Shown here: in pieces, positions 56,186 through 64,000 of the stretch
Position numbering within the stretch: the first letter of the stretch is position 1
Layout: the number at the start of each line of letters is the position of its first letter
From: Sulfurovum sp. TSL6
GTDB lineage: Bacteria > Campylobacterota > Campylobacteria > Campylobacterales > Sulfurovaceae
Assembly: GCF_019972115.1 (NCBI RefSeq)
Contig: NZ_BPFJ01000001.1
Coordinates: 1 to 64,000 of the forward strand
Length of the DNA: 64,000 nt
Direction of reading: 5' to 3'
The notes under the pieces: model-generated
The model's database searches: none
Told to the model about the DNA's origin: nothing
What the model saw: the letters and a program-made list of their open reading frames with translations, nothing else
Translations under genes and position numbers: made by a program

Positions 56186-56191
56186 TATAAT
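56186..56191 (+). promoter_or_regulatory. -10 box for argD
   Basis: TATAAT in CTTTGCTATAATACTG, 30 bp before the argD ATG. Confidence 0.6.
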
Positions 56192-56220
56192 ACTGTAAAG
56201 ACTAAGAGAGATGGAAAAAA

Positions 56221-57405
56221 ATGAATTTAGAACAACAAGATAAACAGTATGTATTACAGACCTATGCTCGTGACTATACGAACTTTGTCAAGGGTGTGGG
56301 TTCTACACTTTATGACGATCAAGGAAAAGATTATATCGATTTTGCTTCAGGTATCGCAGTCAACTCTGTAGGACATAATCACCCTAAACTTGTTGAAGCG
56401 ATTTGTAACCAGGCAAAGAATATCATCCATATATCAAATCTACAGGTGATCGAGCCTCAGGCAAAACTCGCACAGAAAATGGTGGAGTTGAGTGGATATG
56501 ATATGGGAGTATTTTTTGCAAACTCAGGAGCCGAAGCGAATGAAGGTGCCATTAAGATAGCACGTAAGTATGGTGAGACAAAGTTTGAGAACAAACGTTA
56601 TAAGGTCATTACCCTGGAGCATTCATTCCATGGACGTACGATCACTACAGTGAAGGCTACAGGTCAAGAGAGTTTTCATACGCCAAACTTTTCACCCTAT
56701 CCTGCTGGATTTTCGTATGAAAAATCTATAGAAGATGTCTACAAAGCCATCGATGATGAAACGGTAGCGGTACTGATAGAATTGGTACAAGGTGAGGGAG
56801 GTGTACAGCCTTTTGAGAAAGAAGAGATACAGAAGTTGGCAGCACATCTTAAATCTGAAGGTATTTTACTTATCGTAGATGAGGTGCAGACAGGTGTGTA
56901 CCGAACCGGTGAGTTTTTAGCTTCTAACCTCTATGAGATAGAGCCGGATATCATCACGTTAGCCAAAGGTCTTGGCGGCGGTGTACCTATAGGTGCAGTA
57001 ATGACAAAACATAAAGATGTATTGGTTGCAGGAGATCATGGGAGTACGTTTGGAGGTAATTACCTCAGTACAGCTGCCGGGCTTGCAGTTTTAGATATCT
57101 TGTATCCTTTGTATGATGATGGTAGCATAGATGAAACATTGGTCTATTTTTCTCAAAAACTGCATGAAGTGGCTGTAAAATATAAGCACTTGTTTGAAAA
57201 AGAAGTAGGATTGGGATTGATGCGGGGACTTCGTGCTAAAAGTGCAGAGGTTCAGGGCTCTGTGATAAAGAACTGTATGGCCCAAGGCGTCATTGTCCTT
57301 AAAGCAGGACGAAATACAGTCCGTTTCCTGCCAAGCATCACCATCAGTAAAAATGAAATAGATGAAGGGTTTAAACGTTTTGAAAAAGCTATTTCTTCTT
57401 TGTAG
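56221..57405 (+). CDS. argD: Acetylornithine aminotransferase
   Basis: PLP enzyme of arginine biosynthesis, 394 residues, class III aminotransferase. The PLP lysine is Lys249 in ITLAKGLGGGVPIGA. Also NSGAEANEGAIKIARKYG, LEHSFHGRTITT, LIVDEVQTGVYRTGEF and DHGSTFGGNYLSTAAGLAVL. May also act as succinyldiaminopimelate aminotransferase for lysine, as in relatives. Its 3' end overlaps the TolC-like gene. Confidence 0.94.
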   Translation: MNLEQQDKQYVLQTYARDYTNFVKGVGSTLYDDQGKDYIDFASGIAVNSVGHNHPKLVEAICNQAKNIIHISNLQVIEPQAKLAQKMVELSGYDMGVFFANSGAEANEGAIKIARKYGETKFENKRYKVITLEHSFHGRTITTVKATGQESFHTPNFSPYPAGFSYEKSIEDVYKAIDDETVAVLIELVQGEGGVQPFEKEEIQKLAAHLKSEGILLIVDEVQTGVYRTGEFLASNLYEIEPDIITLAKGLGGGVPIGAVMTKHKDVLVAGDHGSTFGGNYLSTAAGLAVLDILYPLYDDGSIDETLVYFSQKLHEVAVKYKHLFEKEVGLGLMRGLRAKSAEVQGSVIKNCMAQGVIVLKAGRNTVRFLPSITISKNEIDEGFKRFEKAISSL

Positions 57406-58579
57406 TTTAGTCGCATCATCACTGATACATGCGGATGAATTGGGTGAGATACTCTCTGATAATAAAGAATTGATCTTTGATTATCAGTTGGAAAGCAATG
57501 AACTTGAGAGTGATATACTTTCAAAAAGTTGGATGAATCCTGTAAGATTACAATATAGTAGGGACTACTCTACACAGATCGAGGATGTAACGCGAAAGAC
57601 AGGACGATACTCTGTCATTATTGATCAGCCTATATTCAGGTCAGGAGGGATCTATTATGGTATCAAGTACTCACAGGCACTCCGTGACGCCACTAGAACA
57701 GATATAGAGCTTCAAAGACGTACGATGATAGGTGATGCTATCTCCATACTTTTCAATTTGAAAAAAACAAAACTTGAACAAGAAAAAATGAAATATCAGA
57801 TCAAAAATGATGCGATCGATATACGCCAAAAACGTGACAGTTATGATGCAGGTCTGCTAGATAGCAGTTTTTTGGACCAGGCAATTTTGAAAAAAAGTCA
57901 GGATGAAACGGCACTGCTCGAAATGGACCTGACACTGATGGAACTCAAACAGAAGTTTGCACTCTTAAGTGATAAAGATCCGGAAAAGTTACGTCTCCCT
58001 GCATTAAAACTGATGAGTAAAACAGACTACAGTGAAGCAAATCTGGAACTTAAAAGAGACAGGCTGCGTGCTGTACAATCAGACTATAATCAAAAAGTGA
58101 CATGGGCAAAGTACCTTCCTGAAGTTTCACTACAAGGGCAGTATACCAAAATAGATGGAGACCTTCCATTATTTAACCCAATCGGATTGAAGCTTGATTA
58201 TTATAATTATGGATTTACTGTTTCCATGCCATTGGATATTAACTCTTTTTCTGATATTGAGGCCAGTAAAGTTGAAAAGTTAAGGGCTGCAGTAGAAGTG
58301 CTTGACCGAAAAGAGACGGTGGATGAAGAGTATGATTGGATCCATAACAGTCTAAGTATTTTAGATAAAAAAATTACTTTGGCCCAAAAAGATGAGAAGG
58401 TTTACAAAAGCCTCTTTCGTTTAACTAAAAATCTTGCGGATGCAGGAGAGAAGACCTCTTTTGATGCAGATATCATGCATAACTCGTTACAGATCAGAAA
58501 GATAGATCAAAAAATATATCAGATAGATAAACAGATACAGTTATTAAAACTTTATGTACGGGTGGAAAATGCGATTTAG
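57362..58579 (+). CDS. TolC-like outer-membrane efflux protein
   Basis: Up to 405 residues. Signal peptide KKLFLLCSLVASSLIHA. Long helices and strand pairs typical of OEP proteins (YSVIIDQPIFRSGGIYYGIKY; VSLQGQYTKIDGDLPLFNPIG; VSMPLDINSFSDIEASKVEKLR) identify a divergent TolC family member. The ATG at 57362 overlaps argD by 44 bp; an alternative TTG at 57380 would start directly at the signal peptide. It overlaps the next gene too, so argD, this gene and the methyltransferase form one transcript. Possible partner of the adaptor at 53635. Confidence 0.78.
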   Translation: MKGLNVLKKLFLLCSLVASSLIHADELGEILSDNKELIFDYQLESNELESDILSKSWMNPVRLQYSRDYSTQIEDVTRKTGRYSVIIDQPIFRSGGIYYGIKYSQALRDATRTDIELQRRTMIGDAISILFNLKKTKLEQEKMKYQIKNDAIDIRQKRDSYDAGLLDSSFLDQAILKKSQDETALLEMDLTLMELKQKFALLSDKDPEKLRLPALKLMSKTDYSEANLELKRDRLRAVQSDYNQKVTWAKYLPEVSLQGQYTKIDGDLPLFNPIGLKLDYYNYGFTVSMPLDINSFSDIEASKVEKLRAAVEVLDRKETVDEEYDWIHNSLSILDKKITLAQKDEKVYKSLFRLTKNLADAGEKTSFDADIMHNSLQIRKIDQKIYQIDKQIQLLKLYVRVENAI

Positions 58580-59555
58580 TGAGTATATGAATGAGTGGCT
58601 TTATGGAGAAGAGGGCTATTATAAAAAGTTCAAAGCTATAGGTAAATCTGGAGATTTCTATACGGCTGTCAGTACCAGCAGTTTTTTTGGAGCAAGTATT
58701 GCCAATTATTTCTATGCGCTTTTAAAAGAAGGTAAGGCAGATAGAAACGGATGGCTGATAGAGATAGGCGCACACCAGGGATATCTGATCTGTGATATGA
58801 TTCAGTGGCTCTATACTTGTGACCCGGCTTTGGTTAAAACACTTAAGTTTGGTATCGTAGAGCGTCAGCCTGAAGTACAAAAGGCACAATTGGCTTATAT
58901 TCAAGAGCGTTTTGGTGATGATGTACAGATCACACATTTTAATGACATTGCAGAAGTAAAAGCAGCCTATGCTTTTGTAGTAGCCAATGAAATTTTCGAT
59001 GCTTTCCCTTGTGAGCTTTTCAAAGATGAAAAGATAGCGCTGGTAAACGAGCATCAGATAGAGTGGACAGAAGCACCTGCAGAGATGCTGAACTGGGTTA
59101 AGAAACATCATTTAAAACAAGGTGAAATCGCCGTAGGCTATGAAGTGTTTGCAAAAGAGATGGCAGCGGGTATAGAAAAATGTGATTTTGTCTCTTTTGA
59201 TTATGGTGAAAAGTATGTACGTAATGACTTCTCCATACGTGTCTATAGAGCACATGAAACCTTTCCTCTATTTGATGAAGATCTTACTTTGTCTGAATCC
59301 TATCAAAAAGATGACATTACGTATGATGTGAACTTTGGACATGTGAGCGAAGCATTTGTAGCAGCAGGTTTTGAAGAAGTCTCCTATGAGACACAAGCGC
59401 GTGCTTTAATACGTTTTGGGATTATTGATATTCTTGAACGTTTTGCCAAACAAACAACGCAGGCAAAATATATGAGTGAAGCAGATAAGATAAAAACACT
59501 GATATCTCCCACGATGATGGGAGACAGATTTAAATTGGTACATTTCAGAAAGTAG
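58569..59555 (+). CDS. MidA/NDUFAF7-type SAM-dependent methyltransferase
   Basis: 328 residues from ATG 58569 (an upstream ATG at 58554 is also in frame). Member of the PF02636 family, whose mitochondrial relative methylates a complex I subunit. Visible: GDFYTAVSTSSFFGASIANYF, the SAM-binding ..LIEIGAHQGYLICDMI, VVANEIFDAFPCELF and SFDYGEKYV. The family's usual GxGxG is GAHQG here. Substrate in bacteria unknown. It starts within the TolC-like gene. Confidence 0.82.
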   Translation: MRFSEYMNEWLYGEEGYYKKFKAIGKSGDFYTAVSTSSFFGASIANYFYALLKEGKADRNGWLIEIGAHQGYLICDMIQWLYTCDPALVKTLKFGIVERQPEVQKAQLAYIQERFGDDVQITHFNDIAEVKAAYAFVVANEIFDAFPCELFKDEKIALVNEHQIEWTEAPAEMLNWVKKHHLKQGEIAVGYEVFAKEMAAGIEKCDFVSFDYGEKYVRNDFSIRVYRAHETFPLFDEDLTLSESYQKDDITYDVNFGHVSEAFVAAGFEEVSYETQARALIRFGIIDILERFAKQTTQAKYMSEADKIKTLISPTMMGDRFKLVHFRK

Positions 59556-59562
59556 TCTGCTG

Positions 59563-59937
59563 CTATCTTGTTGCTTTGAGCATTTTGCATCGTTTGATGG
59601 AAGCAGCTTCACTGCCGAACATCGCAGCATATTTATCGAACTTTTCTTGAGTGATCATGGCTATGCACTCTTCTTTATTCATGGGATTAGCAGTGTCTCC
59701 AGCCATTGGTGCAGGTATTTCTGCTTTGTCTCTTTTCTTTGACTCTGTGGGATACATGTAGTCTGCATCAAAATTGGTATCATCCACTTTTTTGAGTTTT
59801 ATTTTTTTTGCTGGAGGAGGCGGAAAATATGTTTGTTTGACAATATGAGGGGTATTTTTAGTTTTATTTTCTACTTTAGGTTGGTCACATCCACCTAAGA
59901 GCATCAGAATAGCAATAGTGACGATGCCATATTTCAT
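59563..59937 (-). CDS. Small lipoprotein
   Basis: 124 residues from the ATG at 59937, preceded by AAGGAG. The signal sequence ends in a lipobox LLGGC (Cys17), so a lipid-anchored periplasmic protein. A Pro/Lys-rich spacer (PPPPAKKIKLKK) follows, then a helical C-terminal domain with two further Cys (EECIAMITQEKFDKY; SIKRCKML) that could form a disulfide. Not recognised beyond this. The six extra upstream codons of the longer ORF are unlikely to be used. Confidence 0.75.
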   Translation of the reverse strand: MKYGIVTIAILMLLGGCDQPKVENKTKNTPHIVKQTYFPPPPAKKIKLKKVDDTNFDADYMYPTESKKRDKAEIPAPMAGDTANPMNKEECIAMITQEKFDKYAAMFGSEAASIKRCKMLKATR

Positions 59938-60033
59938 ATCTACTCCTTTATGCAATAATCATACACTTATTGTAATATAATCCATTGATAATTACAATAA
60001 TACTTTTTAAAATCTAAAAAATAAAGAGAGTGA

Positions 60034-60384
60034 TCATTGGTTAATGACTGCAACAGCGATAGCAAACCCACCATCATGGCTAATGGAGAGTGAAGATGCC
60101 TTGATCTGGTGTATTTTTTGTGCTTCTTTACTCAGTGTAAATGCAGGTGCACCACGGGAGTTTTTGGTGATGATGATGTCATGGAATGAGAGTTCACTGC
60201 CAATGCCGCAACCCAGTGCTTTTGATATAGCCTCTTTCGCTGCCCAAAATCCAGCTATAGATGCTGACTTTTGTACAAGTTCCATCTCTTGGGGATTCAA
60301 AAAACGTTGTTTGAATTTATCACCAAAGTGTGTCAATGCTTTTTCTATTCTATTGATCTGTACAATATCTGTTCCTATTTTCAT
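60034..60384 (-). CDS. acpS: Holo-[acyl-carrier-protein] synthase
   Basis: 116 residues. Transfers 4'-phosphopantetheine from CoA to ACP. The metal-binding Asp6 (IGTDIVQINRI) and Glu in FWAAKEAISKALG are the AcpS hallmarks; SISHDGGFAIAVAV closes the fold. Same strand as radA upstream with a short gap, probably cotranscribed. Confidence 0.94.
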   Translation of the reverse strand: MKIGTDIVQINRIEKALTHFGDKFKQRFLNPQEMELVQKSASIAGFWAAKEAISKALGCGIGSELSFHDIIITKNSRGAPAFTLSKEAQKIHQIKASSLSISHDGGFAIAVAVINQ

Positions 60385-60399
60385 GCCATATTATATCGA

Positions 60400-61752
60400 T
60401 TACATCCACTCAACAACTTTAGAGACTTCATCGGCTACAAAACATTTAATGTTTGTTTTTTCAAGTGGTTTATTCGGTATGACGGCTTTAGTAAATCCTT
60501 GGGTCTCGATCTCTTTGAGACGTTGAGAGAGTCCTGAGACTTCACGTATCTCACCGGTCAGACTTACTTCACCTAGAAAAAGTGTTTCTGCACTTAGTTT
60601 TCTGTCTCTATAGCTGCTTAAAATGGCTGCGATGATCGCAAGATCAGCAGAAGGTTCATGTATCTTGATCCCTCCTGAGACATTGATAAAGACATCATAG
60701 GTACCAAGAGGCAGATCAAGTTTCTTTTCGAGTAGTGCCAAAAGCATGCCCAGACGATTGTTATCAAAACCGGTAGAACTTCTTTTAGGATGTCCATAGG
60801 ATTCTGAAACCAGAGCTTGTACTTCTACAATGATAGGACGGCTTCCCTCCATGATGACAGTAAGTGCTGAACCTGACTGGAGATGGTCTTTGTTGAAAAA
60901 TTTACCTGCCATACTTTTTGCATCGTTCAAGCCTTCTTTGTTCATTTCAAATATACCAACTTCATTTGTTGCGCCAAAACGGTTTTTAAAACCACGTAAT
61001 AGACGAAGATCGGAGTTTGTATCTCCCTCGAAGTAGAGAACAGTATCTACCATATGTTCAAGGACTCTAGGCCCCGCTATGGAACCATCTTTTGTGATAT
61101 GTCCGATGATAAAGATAGGTATCTGTAAAGACTTCGCAATACGCATCAGTTCAAAAGTGATTGTACGTACCTGTGTGACTGAACCGGGTGCAGAGGGTGT
61201 TTCATCAGAGTAGAGTGTTTGTATGGAGTCAATGACAATAAGTTCATAGTCTTGATTACCGATTTCTGATAGGACAGAACTAAGATTGATCTCGGGGAGT
61301 AAAAAAAGGTTTTCATGGTTTGCTTCCAATCTGTTGGCTCGCAGTTTTATCTGTCCGGCAGATTCTTCTCCTGAGACGTATAAGACCTTTTTTGTAGCTC
61401 GGGCAAGGTTTCCTGCTATCTTCAGCAAAAGGGTGGATTTACCTACACCTGGGCTGCCTCCAATGAGTGTAAGTGAGCCCGGAACAATGCCTCCACCGAG
61501 TACCAGATCCAATTCTCCACTTCCTGAAGAGAAACGGACAATATTGTCCTCTTCTATCTGTGTGATCGGTTTCGCTTTGAGTATAGATGAACCTGAAGCA
61601 CTGGAACTTGACGTTTCTTTCAAAAATTTAATTTGATCAGCACTCAGTTCGATCATGGTTTCCCATTGATCACATGAAGTACATTTTCCCATCCATCTTG
61701 GAGATTGATATCCACATGCCTGACATTCAAATAATGTTTTTTTCTTTGCCAT
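60400..61752 (-). CDS. radA: DNA repair protein RadA
   Basis: 450 residues; RecA-like helicase helping branch migration in recombination. N-terminal zinc finger C-x2-C-x9-C-x2-C (FECQACGYQSPRWMGKCTSC), Walker A GGSPGVGKSTLLLK, Walker B ELIVIDSIQTL, the RadA-specific KNRFG (in RGFKNRFGATNEVGIF), and a C-terminal Lon-protease-like domain (about 290-450). Complete. acpS follows 15 bp downstream on the same strand. Confidence 0.96.
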   Translation of the reverse strand: MAKKKTLFECQACGYQSPRWMGKCTSCDQWETMIELSADQIKFLKETSSSSASGSSILKAKPITQIEEDNIVRFSSGSGELDLVLGGGIVPGSLTLIGGSPGVGKSTLLLKIAGNLARATKKVLYVSGEESAGQIKLRANRLEANHENLFLLPEINLSSVLSEIGNQDYELIVIDSIQTLYSDETPSAPGSVTQVRTITFELMRIAKSLQIPIFIIGHITKDGSIAGPRVLEHMVDTVLYFEGDTNSDLRLLRGFKNRFGATNEVGIFEMNKEGLNDAKSMAGKFFNKDHLQSGSALTVIMEGSRPIIVEVQALVSESYGHPKRSSTGFDNNRLGMLLALLEKKLDLPLGTYDVFINVSGGIKIHEPSADLAIIAAILSSYRDRKLSAETLFLGEVSLTGEIREVSGLSQRLKEIETQGFTKAVIPNKPLEKTNIKCFVADEVSKVVEWM

Positions 61753-61915
61753 GATTACCCTTCAGTTCTATTGTGATGTTATTATAGGGTCAAATGATGT
61801 GAACACCAGGAAATATGTCATATTGACATCTTTTTAAAGTATCCCATGTAAATTATGATCAACCTGAAGGTTAGGTATGCCCTTGCATAGGTATACATTT
61901 TTTAACTCTTTTGGT

Positions 61916-61921
61916 TATAAT
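61916..61921 (+). promoter_or_regulatory. -10 box for plsC
   Basis: TATAAT in TTTGGTTATAATTTCGGC. The predicted start near 61928 falls inside the longest ORF and therefore argues for the GTG start at 61946. Confidence 0.55.
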
Positions 61922-61945
61922 TTCGGCATATATGAAGGAAACTTA

Positions 61946-62644
61946 GTGACACTTAATACAATTAAACAGCTTTTTTATGGTCTTTATCTGACAAACAGTT
62001 TTGGATATAGATTAAGAAAAGTCAATGACCCCATGGAAATAAAAAGATTAAGACTTGCCTATTCGGAAGCACAGCTTGATACTCTACATGTTTCAGTGAA
62101 GATTGATAATCCTGAAAAACTGCCTCAAGAGGGCCAATATCTTCTTGTGATCAATCATAGAAGCATTATCGATCCGCCTATCGTAGAAGTGGCACTTAAA
62201 AATACAAAAATATTCGGTCCATGGATCTCAAAAAAAGAGCTTTATAACTCTTTTTTCTTTGGACTTTTTGTCCGTAATGCGGGTTCGATACTCCTCGACA
62301 GAGAAAAGAGCCAAATGAGTGGTTTTTTTGCAGAGACAAAAGAAGCGGTCAAACGTGGAGAATCCATTTTCATTTTTCCTGAAGGAACACGAAATAAAAC
62401 AGACAGCGCGTTGACAACATTCAAAGAGGGGTCTCGTATCATTGCTTTGAAAAACCGTTTGCCTATATTGCCTCTATATATTAAAACGGATGCGGATAAA
62501 GTATTGAAAAATGCGTTAAATGACAGTAAACTTGAACAAGAAGTGACTGTCGTTGTGGGGGATATTATAGATTATAAAGAGAAAACAAGTCTTGAAACAC
62601 TCTATCGTAAAATGTTTTCTCTTGAGGAAGAGAGCTCTTCCTAA
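61946..62644 (+). CDS. plsC: 1-acylglycerol-3-phosphate acyltransferase (PlsC-like)
   Basis: 233 residues from GTG 61946, chosen because AAGGAA lies at 61935-61940 and the promoter sits within the upstream extension of the ORF (which would start at 61877). Acyltransferase motif I NHRSIIDPP (H-x4-D) and motif III FPEGTRNK are intact; motif II region is GSILLDREKSQ. Makes phosphatidic acid for membrane lipids. It overlaps the convergent ftsY by 4 bp at the 3' ends. The specific substrate within the family is not proven. Confidence 0.85.
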   Translation: MTLNTIKQLFYGLYLTNSFGYRLRKVNDPMEIKRLRLAYSEAQLDTLHVSVKIDNPEKLPQEGQYLLVINHRSIIDPPIVEVALKNTKIFGPWISKKELYNSFFFGLFVRNAGSILLDREKSQMSGFFAETKEAVKRGESIFIFPEGTRNKTDSALTTFKEGSRIIALKNRLPILPLYIKTDADKVLKNALNDSKLEQEVTVVVGDIIDYKEKTSLETLYRKMFSLEEESSS

Positions 62645-63507
62645 ATAAAGATCTCGTCTAAGATCGTATTGACATACTCATTTGCTTTGAATCTTATAAG
62701 GTCTTCAGGCTGTTCTCCGGTCCCTATGTAAAAAATAGGCATTTTCAATTCATCTGCGATACTGAATACAGAACCACCTTTGGCTGTACCGTCAAGCTTG
62801 GTAATAATAATGCCATCAATGCCGACCATTTCATTGAATACTTTTGCCTGATTGATAGATGAACTTCCTTGTGTACCATCCAGAATAAGCATTTTACGGT
62901 GTGGAGCACCATCAAGTGCCTTTCCAGCAACACGGATCATTTTTTTCAACTCTTCACTCAGGTTTGTTTGTGTGTGGAGTCTTCCTGCAGTGTCAATGAT
63001 GATGTTATCAAAACCTTTGGCTTTTGCAGACTCTATAGTATCGAAGACCACAGCAGATGGATCATGCCCCTGTTGTGTAGCAATGATAGGGACCTCTAAT
63101 TTGTCTGCCCATCTTGTAAGTTGTTCTATCGCCGCAGCACGGAAAGTATCTCCTGCTCCAAGCATTACTTTTTTACCTTCTTGTTTGTAACGATACGCCA
63201 GTTTAGAGATGGTCGTTGTCTTTCCTGCACCATTGACACCGATAATCATTTCCACAAAAGGTGTGGCATCACTCTCTTTGAAGTCTGCTTTATATTGAAA
63301 CACAGAGATAAGTGAGTTGAAGGCTTGAATTTTGCTGATCTTGTCAGGCAATCCCTCTAAAAGTCTTTCTACAAGTTCATAGTTCACATCTGCTTCAAGC
63401 AAGATATCTTCAAATTCATCTTTAGGGATCACTTTTCGTTTTGTCGGTGCAACATCTTTGATGGCATCACTGGTTTTACCCAATACTTTTTTTAATAAAT
63501 TAAACAT
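62641..63507 (-). CDS. ftsY: Signal recognition particle receptor FtsY
   Basis: 288 residues, the short form lacking the acidic A domain. N domain (about 1-85) then the G domain: G1 GVNGAGKTTTISKLA (about 99), DTFRAAAIEQL, G3 IIDTAGRLHTQ, G4 ITKLDGTAKGG. The N-terminal MFNLLKKVLGKTSDAIK helix is the membrane-binding element. Downstream of, and 6 bp from, the TlpA-like gene on the same strand, as seen in related genomes. Confidence 0.96.
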   Translation of the reverse strand: MFNLLKKVLGKTSDAIKDVAPTKRKVIPKDEFEDILLEADVNYELVERLLEGLPDKISKIQAFNSLISVFQYKADFKESDATPFVEMIIGVNGAGKTTTISKLAYRYKQEGKKVMLGAGDTFRAAAIEQLTRWADKLEVPIIATQQGHDPSAVVFDTIESAKAKGFDNIIIDTAGRLHTQTNLSEELKKMIRVAGKALDGAPHRKMLILDGTQGSSSINQAKVFNEMVGIDGIIITKLDGTAKGGSVFSIADELKMPIFYIGTGEQPEDLIRFKANEYVNTILDEIFI

Positions 63508-63513
63508 GCTGTA

Positions 63514-64000
63514 TTACCTTGCTTTTAATTGTTTCTTGGCTTGTTGTATATCGTATTCTATCATTTCTACGGGGACTGCACCTTCATAATGTGTGAAGTA
63601 CTTACCCTCAACATACATCACTGTAAGGGGGATGGGAAAGTTCTTAGGTAAGTGGAGTGTCGTTGCCAGTAGAGTTGCAAACGCTTCGTTGTCTGTACCG
63701 TTGGAGATAAAATAATTGATTTGATTTTTTGCCATAAATGTCTCCAGTTCATCTTGTGCAATACTGTCATGGGTAAGTATACCTGCAACAAGAAGCTCTT
63801 TTTCATACTTTTTCTGAAGATCATTCAAATAAGGGATCTCTCCGATGCAAGGCGGACACCATGTAGCAAAAAGATTTACTATGAGAATGGGTTGTGCTGT
63901 ATCTTGAAACATGACTTTTTGATCGGAGACGGTCACTTTATGACTTTGTACTTTTGTGTTGATGAGTGTAAACGACCCTAGCTGTATTTCTGGTACAGAT
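63514..64000 (-). CDS. TlpA-like thiol-disulfide protein, 5' end outside window
   Basis: The frame stays open to the right edge of the window, so the N-terminus is missing; at least 162 residues are visible. Thioredoxin-like fold with the redox motif WCPPC (LFATWCPPCIGEIPYL), preceded by a FTLINTK-type strand typical of TlpA/ResA. cis-Pro region is FPIPLTVMYVEGKY. Periplasmic reductase function (cytochrome c maturation or similar) is likely for the family, but the export signal is not visible. GTG 63936 is an internal codon, not the start. Confidence 0.85.
   Translation of the reverse strand, partial: SVPEIQLGSFTLINTKVQSHKVTVSDQKVMFQDTAQPILIVNLFATWCPPCIGEIPYLNDLQKKYEKELLVAGILTHDSIAQDELETFMAKNQINYFISNGTDNEAFATLLATTLHLPKNFPIPLTVMYVEGKYFTHYEGAVPVEMIEYDIQQAKKQLKAR

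Noticed and set aside
57091-57524. Minus-strand ORFs opposite argD and the TolC-like gene
   Set aside because: They are shadow frames; the overlap on the plus strand is explained by two real genes sharing 44 bp or less.
1-64000. Insertion sequences, prophage or integrase genes
   Set aside because: No transposase, integrase or phage structural protein was recognised among the reading frames.

Overview
The window looks like a chromosome segment of a Campylobacterota (Epsilonproteobacteria) member, probably close to Sulfurovum or Sulfurimonas. The evidence is AT-rich codon use, promoters with a clear TATAAT -10 box and mostly weak -35 boxes, the gene order HIT / pheS-pheT-ispH-aroA-rpsA-serA known from Campylobacter relatives, a monomeric NADP isocitrate dehydrogenase beside mdh, fumarase and sucCD genes, and minimal FtsY and SelO proteins. 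Genus assignment is inference; no database was searched.

Layout. 1-70: 3' end of a 5S rRNA, so an rRNA operon lies to the left. 0.5-8.3 kb: argH, selO, a DUF481 outer-membrane protein, an OsmC protein, three small conserved-looking proteins, an ABC-F ATPase, an inverted pair of structured repeats, and a HIT protein. 8.5-17.6 kb: core operon pheST-ispH-aroA, then rpsA and serA. 17.8-23.3 kb: a four-gene tripartite efflux operon (TolC, membrane-fusion protein, and an RND pump split into two genes). 23.4-24.0 kb: efp.

24.1-36.3 kb is the accessory, most unusual part. It holds a large exported protein with duplicated DUF302-like modules and an array of four intact genes plus one decayed copy encoding exported proteins made of 11-residue Ser/Asp/Val/Thr repeats. 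Next come a cytochrome c'-like gene coupled to a second membrane-fusion protein, and a DJ-1 protein. The block ends with a tandem pair of exported 381-residue proteins built on Ile/Met heptads. I do not recognise the 11-residue-repeat family or the Ile/Met family; they are the best candidates here for undescribed biology.

36.5-42.1 kb: dnaE, an exported rhodanese, a DUF302 protein and a small hypothetical. 42.3-51.0 kb: (reverse) TCA cycle genes icd, mdh, two-subunit class I fumarase, class II fumC, sucC and sucD, with a run of hairpins between icd and mdh. 51.1-51.9 kb: an HMA metal-binding protein under a dyad-covered promoter, and the RNase P RNA. 52-59.5 kb: a DUF4403 protein, a fusion-protein-like gene, a molybdopterin oxidoreductase, argD, a TolC-like protein and a MidA-type methyltransferase. 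59.5-64 kb: a lipoprotein, acpS, radA, plsC, ftsY and a TlpA-like thioredoxin cut by the window edge.

Most housekeeping genes sit in short co-directional operons with 4-bp overlaps. The repeat-protein genes each have their own leader and hairpin terminator, so they look individually transcribed.
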